Part shown: positions 26,626-35,166 of the stretch, in pieces
Layout of the letters: each line of letters begins with the position of its first letter
How positions within the stretch are numbered: position 1 is the stretch's first letter
NCBI RefSeq assembly: GCF_020982545.1
Contig: NZ_JAJKLK010000003.1
Coordinates: 558,001 to 622,000, forward strand
Direction of reading: 5' to 3'
Origin: Streptomyces sp. MNU76
GTDB taxonomy: Bacteria > Actinomycetota > Actinomycetes > Streptomycetales > Streptomycetaceae
Length of the DNA: 64,000 nucleotides
Translations under genes and position numbers: made by a program
The notes under the pieces: model-generated
What the model was told of the DNA's origin: nothing
Databases searched by the model: none
The model's input: only the letters and a program-made list of their open reading frames with translations

Positions 26626-27732
26626 TTACGACTGGTCGCCTAGTTCGCCGCGTCCCTGACTCGGCGTTGTTCCCGCCGTCTGCGAAGAGAAGCCCGCGCG
26701 CAGCTGCAACGGCGCCATGCCGTGCCAGCGGCGGACAGCCCGGCGCAGGGCGCGTTCGTCGGAGAAGCCCGCCTGGCGGGCCACCTCGCGGAGGGTGAGG
26801 TGAGGGCGGTGCAGGAGCAGTTCGACGCGCTCCCGGCGGACGCCCTCGACGATCGCCTCGTAGGAGGTGCCGCAGTCGGCCAGGCGGCGGCGCAGCGTCC
26901 GCTCGCTCGACGCGTGTCGGCGGGCCTGCTCGGAGAAGGAGGGGACGAACGGGAGGCTCTGCGCGACGGAGATCTCCAGGATCTCCAGCAGGTCCTGCTG
27001 GCGACGGCGGGAGGCCATCTGCCCTTCGAGGAGTTCGAGGGTCGCGGCGTAGGTGACCGGATCGCGGCCCGGCATCGGCCGGTTGATCCATGCCTGCGGT
27101 ACCACCAGCCGGTTGTGGGAGGCGCCGAAGTGCAGGGGGCAGCGGAAGAGGTCGCGGAAGGGCTGGACGTCGCGCGGGGCGGCGAAGGCGAAGTGGACCT
27201 CCTGGGGTGCGAGGCCGGCGTCGGCGGCGAGGCGGCCCAGGGTGACGACGCTCGAAAACGCCTCCTCGACAAGGAAGACGGCGACGTTCGGGTCGATCAT
27301 CGGGTCCGGGAGGTCGGCCCGGATCACGTAGTCGGAGCCCTCCCGGCCCGCCGACCAGACCGTCATCGCCCCGGACACGTTCTGGAAGCGGACCCCCGCC
27401 TCGATCGCGACCTGGAGGGTGTCGCTGGCGAGCATGGCGAAGCCCACCAGCCCCCAGGCGGTGAGGTGCTGCGCGGCTCCGACCCGCAGGCCCAGGTTCT
27501 CGTCCCCGGTGAGTTCGACAGCGCGCCGGATGACGGCACTGCCCTGGCGGTAGGAGACGCGCAGGGCCGCCGAGCGCATCAGGGTCTCGGTGAGACCGAC
27601 CTGGGACAGTTCCGGCTGTAGGTCGACTCCGTACTCCTCGGTGATCTGGCCCAGATAGCGCAGAATGTTCGGGGAGATCGTCGCCGACGTGCTGCGGGTG
27701 GTGCTGTTCTCCGGACGGGTTGCCTCGGTCAT
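26626..27732 (-). CDS. AraC family regulator, VirS/OruR-like
   Basis: 368 residues. The N-terminal two thirds is the arabinose-binding-like domain of the VirS/OruR/ArgR group (residues about 20-230). The C-terminal AraC DNA-binding domain has two helix-turn-helices (about 275-350), with SERTLRRRLADCGTSY and LTLREVARQAGFSDERALRRAVRRWHG-type motifs. Start ATG 27732 follows ggagag; the longer frame to 28008 overlaps the ALDH gene. It lies 61 bp downstream of the FMO-SDR-ALDH genes on the same strand and is the probable regulator of that operon, as VirS is of mymA in mycobacteria. Confidence 0.85.
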   Translation of the reverse strand: MTEATRPENSTTRSTSATISPNILRYLGQITEEYGVDLQPELSQVGLTETLMRSAALRVSYRQGSAVIRRAVELTGDENLGLRVGAAQHLTAWGLVGFAMLASDTLQVAIEAGVRFQNVSGAMTVWSAGREGSDYVIRADLPDPMIDPNVAVFLVEEAFSSVVTLGRLAADAGLAPQEVHFAFAAPRDVQPFRDLFRCPLHFGASHNRLVVPQAWINRPMPGRDPVTYAATLELLEGQMASRRRQQDLLEILEISVAQSLPFVPSFSEQARRHASSERTLRRRLADCGTSYEAIVEGVRRERVELLLHRPHLTLREVARQAGFSDERALRRAVRRWHGMAPLQLRAGFSSQTAGTTPSQGRGELGDQS

Positions 27733-27793
27733 GGCTTCTCTCCAGGGCCGTACTCGCGACCACCTTAGGCAGCTGTGTCCGGGTTCGGCCGCG

Positions 27794-29257
27794 CTAGCGG
27801 GTACGGATCCAGACGGTCTTCTCCCTTGTCCACTGCCCGAAGGCGTCGGTGGACCGCTCCGCCCCACCGAATCCGGACTGTTTCCAGCCACCGAAGGGGG
27901 CGGTGATGTCGCCCTCGCTGTAGCAGTTGACGGAGACCACTCCGGCCTGGATGCCGCGGGCGAGACGGAAGGCGGTGTCGAGGTCGTGGGTCCACAGTGA
28001 GGCGGCAAGGCCGTAGGGGGTGGCGTTCGCCGTCCGGATCGCCTCCCGCTTGGAGGCGAAGGTCTGGACGGTGACCACGGGGCCGAACAGTTCCTCGGTG
28101 AGGACCCCGCTGCCGTCGGGGGCGCCGACGACGACGGTGGGCGGGTAGTACGCCCCGTGCGGGTGCAGGCCCGCCGGCAACCCGGCGGTGTGGGCCACGG
28201 CTCCGGCGGCGACCGCCTCGTCCACGGCGCGGGCGACCCGGTCTCGCGCCGCAGTGCTGATCAGCGGTCCCGTGCGGGTGTCCGGCTCGGCCGGGTCGCC
28301 GATGACCAGGGCCCCGGCGGCGGCCGTGAACCGTGCGACGACCTCGGCGGCGATGTCCTCGTGGACCAGGATCCGGGAGCCGGCCGTGCAGTTCTGTCCC
28401 ATCGTCAGGAACGCGGCTTCGATCATGTCGTCGATGAGGTCGACGCCGAAGTCGAGCGCGTCCGGCATCAGCACCTGGGGGCTCTTGCCGCCCATCTCCA
28501 GGAAGACCCGCTTGAAGTTGGTCTCCGCGGCGTCGGCCAGGATCCGCCGTCCGGTCGCCGTCGAGCCGGTGAACGAGAGCGCGCCGATCCCGGGGTGTCG
28601 GGCGAGCGCCCGGCCGGCTTGCGCGCCGTAGCCGGGCAGCACGGCGAGGGTGCCGTCCGGCAGCCCCGCCTCCGTCGCCAGCCGGGCCACGTGGAGGGCC
28701 GAGCGCGGGGTCGCCTCGGCAGGCTTGAGCAGCAGGCTGTTGCCCGCGGCGAGGGCGGGCCCGATCTTCCAGGCGGCCATGGCGAGCGGGTAGTTCCAGG
28801 GGAGGACGGCGGCGACCGCTCCGACGGGTTCCCGGCTCATCAGACCCAGGTGGTCGTGGCTGGTGGGGGCGGTGCGGCCGAAGACCTTGTCGGCCGCCTC
28901 CGCGAACCAGCGGATCGACTCGATCGCGCCCGGCACATCGCCGGTACGGCACTCCGTGATGGGTTTGCCCGCGTCCTCGCAGTCCAGGCGGGCCAGGATC
29001 TCGGCATCGCGTTCCATCAGCTCGGCGAGGCGCAGCAGGACCGCGGCCCGCTCCCGGGGCGGCCGGGCCGCCCACACCCCGCTGTCGAAGACGCGGTGCG
29101 CCTGGTCCACGGCCGTGTCCACCTCGCCCGCGGTGGCGGCGGGCAGGGTGTCGAGGATCTCCCCGGTGGCCGGGTTGATGACGGTGAGCAGGCGGTCGTC
29201 CGGGCGGGTGTTCGTGTCGGTGTTCATGTCGGCGTTCGTGTCGGTGTTCATGGTCAT
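27794..29257 (-). CDS. NAD(P)-dependent aldehyde dehydrogenase
   Basis: 487 residues of the ALDH superfamily. The Asn motif is PWNYPLAMAAWK near residue 154, the general-base glutamate is in LEMGGKSP near 254, and the catalytic cysteine is in GQNCTAGSR near 288. Gly-rich FTGSTATGRRI is the coenzyme loop. It starts at ATG 29257, overlapping the SDR stop (ATGA). The first 16 residues are an imperfect repeat of NTDTNADM encoded by short tandem DNA repeats and are probably dispensable, so ATG 29227 is a second possible start. Third gene of an operon converting an aldehyde to an acid. Confidence 0.88.
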   Translation of the reverse strand: MTMNTDTNADMNTDTNTRPDDRLLTVINPATGEILDTLPAATAGEVDTAVDQAHRVFDSGVWAARPPRERAAVLLRLAELMERDAEILARLDCEDAGKPITECRTGDVPGAIESIRWFAEAADKVFGRTAPTSHDHLGLMSREPVGAVAAVLPWNYPLAMAAWKIGPALAAGNSLLLKPAEATPRSALHVARLATEAGLPDGTLAVLPGYGAQAGRALARHPGIGALSFTGSTATGRRILADAAETNFKRVFLEMGGKSPQVLMPDALDFGVDLIDDMIEAAFLTMGQNCTAGSRILVHEDIAAEVVARFTAAAGALVIGDPAEPDTRTGPLISTAARDRVARAVDEAVAAGAVAHTAGLPAGLHPHGAYYPPTVVVGAPDGSGVLTEELFGPVVTVQTFASKREAIRTANATPYGLAASLWTHDLDTAFRLARGIQAGVVSVNCYSEGDITAPFGGWKQSGFGGAERSTDAFGQWTREKTVWIRTR

Positions 29258-30132
29258 GCCTCCTGCACCAGTTCCCAGCGGCCGTCGACCTGCCGGGCCA
29301 GTCCTCTGCGCCGCAGGTCCTCCAGGTACCGGGCCAGGCCGCGTTCGCCGCGCTTGCGGAAGAGCGGGAGAAGGCTGGGGAGAAGGTTCGGCACCAGCAT
29401 GGAGAAGCGGACCAGGAGCGCTTCGCCGACGCGTGGATACGCCTCGAGCCGCGGCCGGTCGAGCAGGCTCACCACCGCGGCGGCGACGTCGGACGGCTGC
29501 TGCGGGGGGTCCTGGAACTGCAGGGAGTTGCCGCCGCCGACGGCCTCCCGGCGCAGCATCGGGGTGTCGGTGGCCGACGGCAGCACCGAGCCGACGCGAA
29601 TGCCCTTGGCGCCCAGGTCGAGGGCGATGGACAGCATCGCGCCGCGCAGCCCGAACTTCGACGCCGCGTAGATCGGAGTCTCCCCCTGGGGGAAGATGCC
29701 GGCGAGGGACACCGTGGTGACGACGCGGGGATCGGCGGAGGCCATCAGCAGGGGAATGGCCAGCCGGGTGGCCACCAGCGGAGAGATCATGTTGAGATCG
29801 ATCTCCCGCTCGATGGTCTCCACCGGGCGCACGTCGAACCGCTCGGTGCTGGTCATACCGACGTTGTTGACCAGCACATCGAGGCGGCCGAAGGCGGCGG
29901 CGACCTGTTCGAAGAGGTCCGCGATCCCGGCCCGGTCCAGCAGGTCGCAGCCGAGGCCCAGGTGACCGGCGCCGGGCAGGGTGTCCGCGACCCGCCGCGC
30001 GCGCTCACCGTCGATGTCGACGACGACGCACACCGCGCCGCCGCTCGCGAACCGCCGACACAGCGCGCTGCCGATGCCACCCGCGCCGCCGGTCACCAGC
30101 ATCACCTTGCCGGCGTAGTCGTAGCCGCTCAT
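29254..30132 (-). CDS. SDR family oxidoreductase
   Basis: A 292-residue classical short-chain dehydrogenase. TGGAGGIG near residues 14-21 is the cofactor motif, NNVG near 87-90 the structural motif, and Ser (TVSLAG) near 138 with YAASK near 150-154 form the active site. A C-terminal extension of about 50 residues (LVRFSMLVPNLLPSLLPLF) is hydrophobic/amphipathic and may touch the membrane. Start ATG 30132 overlaps the FMO stop (ATGA). Likely oxidises or reduces the alcohol/ketone intermediate between the FMO and ALDH steps. Confidence 0.88.
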   Translation of the reverse strand: MSGYDYAGKVMLVTGGAGGIGSALCRRFASGGAVCVVVDIDGERARRVADTLPGAGHLGLGCDLLDRAGIADLFEQVAAAFGRLDVLVNNVGMTSTERFDVRPVETIEREIDLNMISPLVATRLAIPLLMASADPRVVTTVSLAGIFPQGETPIYAASKFGLRGAMLSIALDLGAKGIRVGSVLPSATDTPMLRREAVGGGNSLQFQDPPQQPSDVAAAVVSLLDRPRLEAYPRVGEALLVRFSMLVPNLLPSLLPLFRKRGERGLARYLEDLRRRGLARQVDGRWELVQEA

Positions 30133-31475
30133 GCCACCGTCTCCTTGCTGCGGACCACCGGCACCGCCGGAGCGCGTCCCTCGGTGGGCCAGCCCAGGGC
30201 GGCGGCGACCTTGGTGACGTACTTGGTGTACGCGGCGCTGTCGACGTAGCCGGTGTGGCGCGGGGAGTCCACGAACCGCAGACCGCCGGTCAGGTCCGGG
30301 CGGTCGCTGCGAATCATGCGGGCGAAGCGCTCGGCGTTCGGCATGCCCCGGCGGCTGTCCTGGATAAACCCGGCGATCAACTGGGCCTGAGCGTCGAAGA
30401 GTTGGTAGGCGCCGGAGTTGGTCTCGATGAAGCCGACGCCGAACAGCCCCTCGTGCTCGCGGGAGAACGACGACAGGTACAGGTCGGGGTGCTGCTCGTC
30501 GCCGAAGTAGGCCTGCGCGACGGGCACTTTGTGCACATAGCCGGTCGCCAGCAGGATCAGGTCGAAGTCGTTGCTGCTGCCGTCGGTGAAGTGGACGGTG
30601 CGGCCCTCGGCGCGCAGGACGCCCGGCCGCGCGGTGATGTCGCCGTGCTGCAGGTGGTGCAGGAGCATCGAGTTGACCGTGGGGTGGGTCTCGAAGAGCT
30701 TGTGGTCCGGCTTCTGCAGGCCGAGGCGGGTCGGATCGCCGTTGACGATCCGCAGGAGTGCGCCGAACAGCCTCTGCTCCAGCCACTTCGGCATCCGGGG
30801 ACCGACGCCTTCGAGGGTGTCCACGGGCCTGCCGAACAGGTGTTTGGGGATGAACCAGTAACCGCGGCGCATGCTGATCTCCGCGTGGTCGGCGGCACGG
30901 GCCGCGTCACAGGCGATGTCGCAGCCGGAGTTGCCCCCGCCGACCACCAGGACCCGCTTGCCGCGCAGCTCGTCGCTGCTGCGGTAGCCGACCGTGTGCC
31001 GGATCTCGCCGCTGAAGTCACCCGGGATCTCGGGGATGTTGGGGTGCCACTGCGAGCCGGTGCAGACCACCACCTGCGCGTGGCGGCTGGTGCGCCCGTC
31101 GGCACGGGTGACCGTCCAGGTGCCGTCCGCGTTCTTCGCCACGTCGCGCACGGCGGTGCCGAACTCGATGCGTTCCGAGAGCCCGTACGCGTCGGCGAAC
31201 GACGTCAGATACGACAGGATCTGCCGCCGCGGCGGGTAGTCGGCGAAGTGGTCGGGCATCGGCCAGCCGCCGAAGCCCGAGAGGGTCTTGCTGGAGACGA
31301 AATGGGCCGACTCGTACATCGGGCTGCCCGGGTTGTCGATGTCCCACAGGCCGCCCGGACCGGTGTGCCGCTCGATGTGCGTGTAGGGGAGCCGTCGCTC
31401 ACCGAGCGCTCGTGCCACTGCCAGCCCAGCGGGACCGGCACCGATGACACACGTGTCGAATTCGGACTCCTTCAC
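30129..31475 (-). CDS. Flavin-containing monooxygenase
   Basis: A 448-residue class B flavoprotein monooxygenase. FAD motif GAGPAGL is near residues 12-18, and the NADPH motif VVGGGNSGCDIA is near 182-193. The FMO fingerprint FxGxxxHxxxY/F is represented by FSGEIRHTVGY near 157-167. Start GTG 31475 is set by a perfect aggaggt 7 bases upstream; the longer frame to 31499 lacks this. First gene of an overlapping FMO-SDR-ALDH operon. Gene order and the AraC/VirS-like regulator recall the mycobacterial mymA operon; substrate unknown. Confidence 0.88.
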   Translation of the reverse strand: MKESEFDTCVIGAGPAGLAVARALGERRLPYTHIERHTGPGGLWDIDNPGSPMYESAHFVSSKTLSGFGGWPMPDHFADYPPRRQILSYLTSFADAYGLSERIEFGTAVRDVAKNADGTWTVTRADGRTSRHAQVVVCTGSQWHPNIPEIPGDFSGEIRHTVGYRSSDELRGKRVLVVGGGNSGCDIACDAARAADHAEISMRRGYWFIPKHLFGRPVDTLEGVGPRMPKWLEQRLFGALLRIVNGDPTRLGLQKPDHKLFETHPTVNSMLLHHLQHGDITARPGVLRAEGRTVHFTDGSSNDFDLILLATGYVHKVPVAQAYFGDEQHPDLYLSSFSREHEGLFGVGFIETNSGAYQLFDAQAQLIAGFIQDSRRGMPNAERFARMIRSDRPDLTGGLRFVDSPRHTGYVDSAAYTKYVTKVAAALGWPTEGRAPAVPVVRSKETVA

Positions 31476-32024
31476 GAGTCCACCTCCTCTCGTCGCCACT
31501 GTCGGCGTGGGAGGAACTTAGGCAGCACGCAAGCACCGGCGGACTGGCCCGTGCGGCCACAAAGGGGGCCGCAGCGGCCAGCCCACTGACCGCCCCGGCG
31601 CGCCACAGACCGATGCCCTGCCACCCGGCCGACGGCGAACCCGCCCCGTGAGACACCCCAGCCCGTCCGCTTCATGACCGTCGGGCTGTCGGGCTGTCGG
31701 CTCCCGGCCCCCAGCCCCCAGCCGTCCGTTTCCGGTCGCGCGCGCCCTCGGTACCTGGCCCTGGGCCTTTCGCTCTTGGCCATACCTCTCCTCCGTCTAC
31801 GCCGCCTGGAGCGCCGCGGGCGTGGCTGCCGCGCTGCTGACGGCGGGCGCCTCCCGGCTGGGCTGGCCTGTCCAGTACGTCCTGACCGCGCACGCCGTAC
31901 TCGTGGCACTCCTCGCGACGAAGGAGAGTGACCGGAGGGCCTGTCCGGGTTGCCGTGCCGGCTCCGCCCCCCACCGGGGTGGCCTGTGGGGGGATCGGCA
32001 CGAGCCGGTGTCAGGCGTCAGGCG
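31476..32024. other. Gene-poor stretch, possible MFS relic
   Basis: No intact gene upstream of the FMO operon. On the plus strand a membrane-protein-like fragment, YLSSVYAAWSAAGVAAALL then LGWPVQYVLTAHAVLVALL, lies at about 31783-31925. It resembles two helices of a transporter, has no plausible start, and runs into unrelated sequence. Confidence 0.35.
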
Positions 32025-32438
32025 TCACGCGGTGCGCGGTGGCCGACGGGGGTCGGAACCGGCGCAGCGGACGCATGTGGTCGCCGCCGGGCGGATCTCC
32101 AGACGCTCGGGCGGAATCGTCGTCCCGCAGTTCTCGCACCGCCCGTACTCTCCACGTTCGAGGCGCTCCAGGGCCCGGTCCAGCTCCGCCAGATGCTCGC
32201 GGGCCTGCGCCATCAGGGAGGCCACATGGGCCCGCTCGAAGGCGGTGGTGCCTCCCTCGGGGTCGTGCTCGTCGTCCACCGCGACCAGGGCGTTCGCCGC
32301 GACGATCCCGTCGAAGTCGCGGCTCAGCGCGGCCGCGCGAGCGAGGGTCTCGGCACGGGCGGCCGCGAGGCGTGCGCGGGTGGCCGAGGAGGTGGACGGG
32401 CCGGGGTCGTCGGGACGGTGCTGGGATGCGTCACCCAT
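32025..32438 (-). CDS. TraR/DksA zinc-finger protein
   Basis: 137 residues: a helical, probably coiled-coil N-terminal region (LAELDRALERLERGEYGRCE) followed by a four-cysteine zinc finger. Cys-x2-Cys (CENC) lies near residues 100-103 and Cys-x2-Cys (CVRC) near 122-125, the DksA/TraR C4 arrangement. Family members bind the RNA polymerase secondary channel, but the short actinobacterial forms are poorly characterised. ATG 32438 has no good ribosome site; an internal start is possible. Confidence 0.8.
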   Translation of the reverse strand: MGDASQHRPDDPGPSTSSATRARLAAARAETLARAAALSRDFDGIVAANALVAVDDEHDPEGGTTAFERAHVASLMAQAREHLAELDRALERLERGEYGRCENCGTTIPPERLEIRPAATTCVRCAGSDPRRPPRTA

Positions 32439-32473
32439 GCTGCGAGAACGTCGATACGCGGTGCACGATTCCC

Positions 32474-32536
32474 AGGCGGCAGGCGGCAGGCGGCAGGCGG
32501 CAGGCGGCAGGCGGCAGGCGGCAGGCGGCAGGCGGC
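32474..32536. repeat. 7-bp tandem repeat, nine copies
   Basis: AGGCGGC is repeated exactly nine times (63 bp). It lies 36 bp upstream of the TraR/DksA start and about 190 bp upstream of the ECF41 sigma-factor start, between these divergent genes. Confidence 0.95.
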
Positions 32537-32552
32537 CTGCCAGCAGTCTTCG

Positions 32553-32580
32553 GCCGTCGGCCAGCAGCCGTCGGCCAGCA
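32553..32580. repeat. 14-bp tandem duplication
   Basis: GCCGTCGGCCAGCA occurs twice head to tail (32553-32566 and 32567-32580), next to the 7-bp array, in the intergenic region before the sigma-factor gene. Confidence 0.9.
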
Positions 32581-32723
32581 AGTCGCCGACAGTCCGGTCG
32601 CCAAGCCGGTCGGCCTCGCGGCCTCGCGGCCCCTCGACCACTCCGCTCGCGCGGAACCCTCCCATCCCTCCGTTCGCTCCCAATCGATCACGGTCGTCGG
32701 CGGCACCCTCTAGGATCCGAAGC

Positions 32724-33668
32724 ATGGCGCTGACGACGCACGACGTGGATCGGTTCGAGGCGACGAGGCCCCGTCTGGAGGCGATCGCCTACCGCCTCCT
32801 CGGCTCGGCGGGCGAGGCGGAGGACGCCGTGCAGGAGACGTTCCTGCGCTGGCAGGCGGCCGACGTCGACCGGGTCGAGGTGCCCGAGGCCTGGCTGACG
32901 AAGGTGCTCACCAACCTGTGCCTCAACCAGCTCACCTCGGCCCGCGCACGCCGGGAGAGCTACGTGGGCCAGTGGCTGCCCGAGCCGCTGCTCGCCGGCG
33001 ACCCGATGCTCGGTCCCGCCGACACCGTCGAGCAGCGCGAGTCCGTCTCGTACGCAGTCCTGACCCTGCTGGAGCGCCTCACCCCCAACGAGCGGGCGGT
33101 CTACGTGCTGAAGGAGGCCTTCGACTACCCGCACCGGGAGATCGCCGAGATCCTCGACATCAGCGAGGCGGCCAGCCAGCAGATCTTCCACCGCGCGAAG
33201 AAGCACGTGGCGGCGGGCAAGACCCGTACGGAGATCGACGAGGCGGCGGCCCGGCGGATCGTCGAGGAGTTCCTCGCGGCGGCCACCAGCGGGAAGACCG
33301 AACCGCTGGTGGCGCTGCTGACCTCGGACGCCATCGCGGTCGGCGACGGCGGCGGAAAGGTCCCGGCCCGCGCCAGGGCGTTCGAGGGCGCCCTCGCGGT
33401 CGCGAAGTTCATGCGGGGCCTGTTCAAGCCGGCCCCGCAGAAGCGGTCCCTGGTCGGCGGCTCGCCCGAGATCCACATCTCGACGGCCAACGGCGGCCCC
33501 GCGGTCCTCGCGGTCGTCGAGGGCCGCGTCGTCGGGGTCATCTGTCTGGAGATCGGTACGGAGGGCATCGTCGCGTTCCGCAGTCAGGTCAACCCCGACA
33601 AGCTGGAGCGCGCGACCGAGGTGTGGGCGGCCACCGACCACGGAGAGCCGCTGTTCCACGCGTTCTGA
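32724..33668 (+). CDS. sigJ: ECF41-type RNA polymerase sigma factor (SigJ-like)
   Basis: 314 residues. Sigma-70 region 2 lies at about residues 8-75 (AYRLLGSAGEAEDAVQETFLRWQ). Region 4 lies at about 110-165 (LTPNERAVYVLKEAFDYPHREIAEIL). A SnoaL-like C-terminal domain from about 175 on is characteristic of ECF41, with the conserved DGGGK (near 210) and NPDKL (near 292) motifs. In this group the extension modulates activity and no separate anti-sigma factor is needed. Start ATG 32724 follows aggatccgaagc. ECF41 factors usually control an adjacent oxidoreductase-type gene, here the FAD oxidoreductase at 33824. Confidence 0.9.
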   Translation: MALTTHDVDRFEATRPRLEAIAYRLLGSAGEAEDAVQETFLRWQAADVDRVEVPEAWLTKVLTNLCLNQLTSARARRESYVGQWLPEPLLAGDPMLGPADTVEQRESVSYAVLTLLERLTPNERAVYVLKEAFDYPHREIAEILDISEAASQQIFHRAKKHVAAGKTRTEIDEAAARRIVEEFLAAATSGKTEPLVALLTSDAIAVGDGGGKVPARARAFEGALAVAKFMRGLFKPAPQKRSLVGGSPEIHISTANGGPAVLAVVEGRVVGVICLEIGTEGIVAFRSQVNPDKLERATEVWAATDHGEPLFHAF

Positions 33669-33716
33669 GCCTCTGCGCGCCTGCCCGCCCGCGTCGTCCT
33701 GAGCCCCCACGGCGGG

Positions 33717-33732
33717 TGTGACCTGCTTCACA
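33717..33732. promoter_or_regulatory. CRP-type palindrome
   Basis: TGTGA-CCTGCT-TCACA fits the TGTGA-N6-TCACA consensus of CRP/FNR proteins. It lies 92 bp upstream of the FAD-oxidoreductase start, between it and the sigma-factor gene. Whether Streptomyces Crp or another protein binds is unknown. Confidence 0.5.
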
Positions 33733-33823
33733 TTCCCTTTCTGTCAGGAAAACGCGGGCTGCCCGGTTCAAGGGGCGAGACCGAGCAACGGCAAGCATTG
33801 ACCCGCGCAGACAGGAGCAGGAA

Positions 33824-35080
33824 ATGCAGCAGCACCGCATCATCGTCCTCGGAGCCGGCTACACCGGAGCCTCCGCCGCCGGTCGCCTCGCCAAGCGGCT
33901 GCACCGCGCGGACGTCGCGATCACCCTCGTCAACGCCGAGCCCGACTTCGTCGAGCGCGTCCGGATGCACCAGCTCGCGGTCGGCCAGGAGCTCAAGCCC
34001 CGCCCCTTCGACGAGATGTTCGAGGGCACCGGCGTCGAGGTGAAGCTCGCCGAGGTCGCCGGTATCGACGCCGACCGCAGGACCGTCACCGTGGTCGACG
34101 CGCAGGGCGCCGCGCGGCAGGAACTGGAATACGACACCCTCGTCTACGCCCTCGGCAGCGGCTGGAACCCTCAGGGCGTCCCCGGTACCGCCGAGCACGC
34201 CCACGAGATCTCCAGCCGGCCCGGCGCGCTCCGGCTGCGCGAGCGGCTGGCCCGGCTGGACGCGGGACAGCCCGTGGTGATCGTCGGCGGCGGGCTCACC
34301 GGCGTGGAGGCCGCCACCGAGATCGCCGAGGCCCGCCCCGACCTGGATGTAGCCCTCGTGGCCCGCGGCGGCTTCGGCGACTGGCTCTCCGACAAGGGGC
34401 GAGGGCATCTGCGGAAGGTCTTCGCCGGGCTCGGCATCACCGTGCACGAGCACACCGCCGTCACCGCCGTCGAAGCCGACCGCGTCCTGACCGATGGGAC
34501 GGCCGTCCCGGCCGCGGTCACCGTCTGGGCCACCGGCTTCGCCGTCCACCCGATCGCCGAGGCCAGCACCCTGGAGGTCTCCGGCACCGGCCAGATCGTG
34601 GTCGACGGGACCATGCGTTCGGTCTCGCACCCCGAGGTGTACGCCATCGGTGACGCGGCCTTGGTGATGGGCCCCGGCGACAAGCCGCTGCGGATGTCGT
34701 GCGCCTCCGGTGTTCCCACCTCGTGGCAGGCCGCCGACACCATCGCGGCCCGCCTGACCGGCGGAAAGCTCCCGAAGATCGGGATCCGCTACTACCAGCA
34801 GTGTGTCTCGCTCGGCCGCAAGGAGGGCCTGATCCAGTTCGTCACCGCGGACGACCGGGCCGTCCCGAAGGCCCTCACCGGCCGCCTCGCCGCCGTCTAC
34901 AAGGAGTTCATCTGCAAGGGCGCGGCCTGGAGTGTCGCCAACCCGACGGTGGGCATGCCGGTCCGTCGCCGCCGCACGGTACAGCCGACCGGCAGGGTGG
35001 CCCGGGCGGCCCGGGCGGGCCGCACGGACGCGGGGTGCCCGGCAGGGCAGGCGGACTCGACGGAGAGGGTCGCGGCTTGA
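33824..35080 (+). CDS. NAD(P)/FAD-dependent oxidoreductase (NDH-2-like)
   Basis: 418 residues, pyridine nucleotide-disulfide oxidoreductase fold. The FAD motif GAGYTGASAAGRL is near residues 9-21, the NAD(P) motif VVIVGGGLTGVEAATE near 147-162, and the second FAD contact VYAIGDAALV near 269-278. No CxxC redox motif, so it resembles type II NADH dehydrogenases or related quinone reductases. The Arg/Ala-rich tail after residue 390 is unconserved in appearance. Start ATG 33824 follows aggagcagg. Likely the ECF41 sigma factor's target. Confidence 0.85.
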   Translation: MQQHRIIVLGAGYTGASAAGRLAKRLHRADVAITLVNAEPDFVERVRMHQLAVGQELKPRPFDEMFEGTGVEVKLAEVAGIDADRRTVTVVDAQGAARQELEYDTLVYALGSGWNPQGVPGTAEHAHEISSRPGALRLRERLARLDAGQPVVIVGGGLTGVEAATEIAEARPDLDVALVARGGFGDWLSDKGRGHLRKVFAGLGITVHEHTAVTAVEADRVLTDGTAVPAAVTVWATGFAVHPIAEASTLEVSGTGQIVVDGTMRSVSHPEVYAIGDAALVMGPGDKPLRMSCASGVPTSWQAADTIAARLTGGKLPKIGIRYYQQCVSLGRKEGLIQFVTADDRAVPKALTGRLAAVYKEFICKGAAWSVANPTVGMPVRRRRTVQPTGRVARAARAGRTDAGCPAGQADSTERVAA

Positions 35081-35091
35081 GCCGGACGGCC

Positions 35092-35166
35092 CGGCCCACC
35101 CGGCCGCACGACGGAACGGGGCCCTCGACCAGAGGGCCCCGTTCCGTCGTGCGGCCGGGTGGGCCG
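35092..35166. terminator. Perfect 35-bp-stem hairpin terminator
   Basis: The arms 35092-35126 and 35132-35166 are exact reverse complements over 35 bp with a 5-base GACCA loop. The hairpin starts 12 bp after the oxidoreductase stop and ends at the 3' edge of the permease relic, which lies on the other strand, so it would act in both directions. Confidence 0.9.

Noticed and set aside
28157..29671. Long plus-strand frames opposite the ALDH/SDR genes
   Set aside because: Antisense shadows of well-supported minus-strand enzymes with no independent domain signal.
32474..32536. CRISPR array
   Set aside because: The repeats are 7 bp, directly adjacent and without spacers; there are no cas genes.
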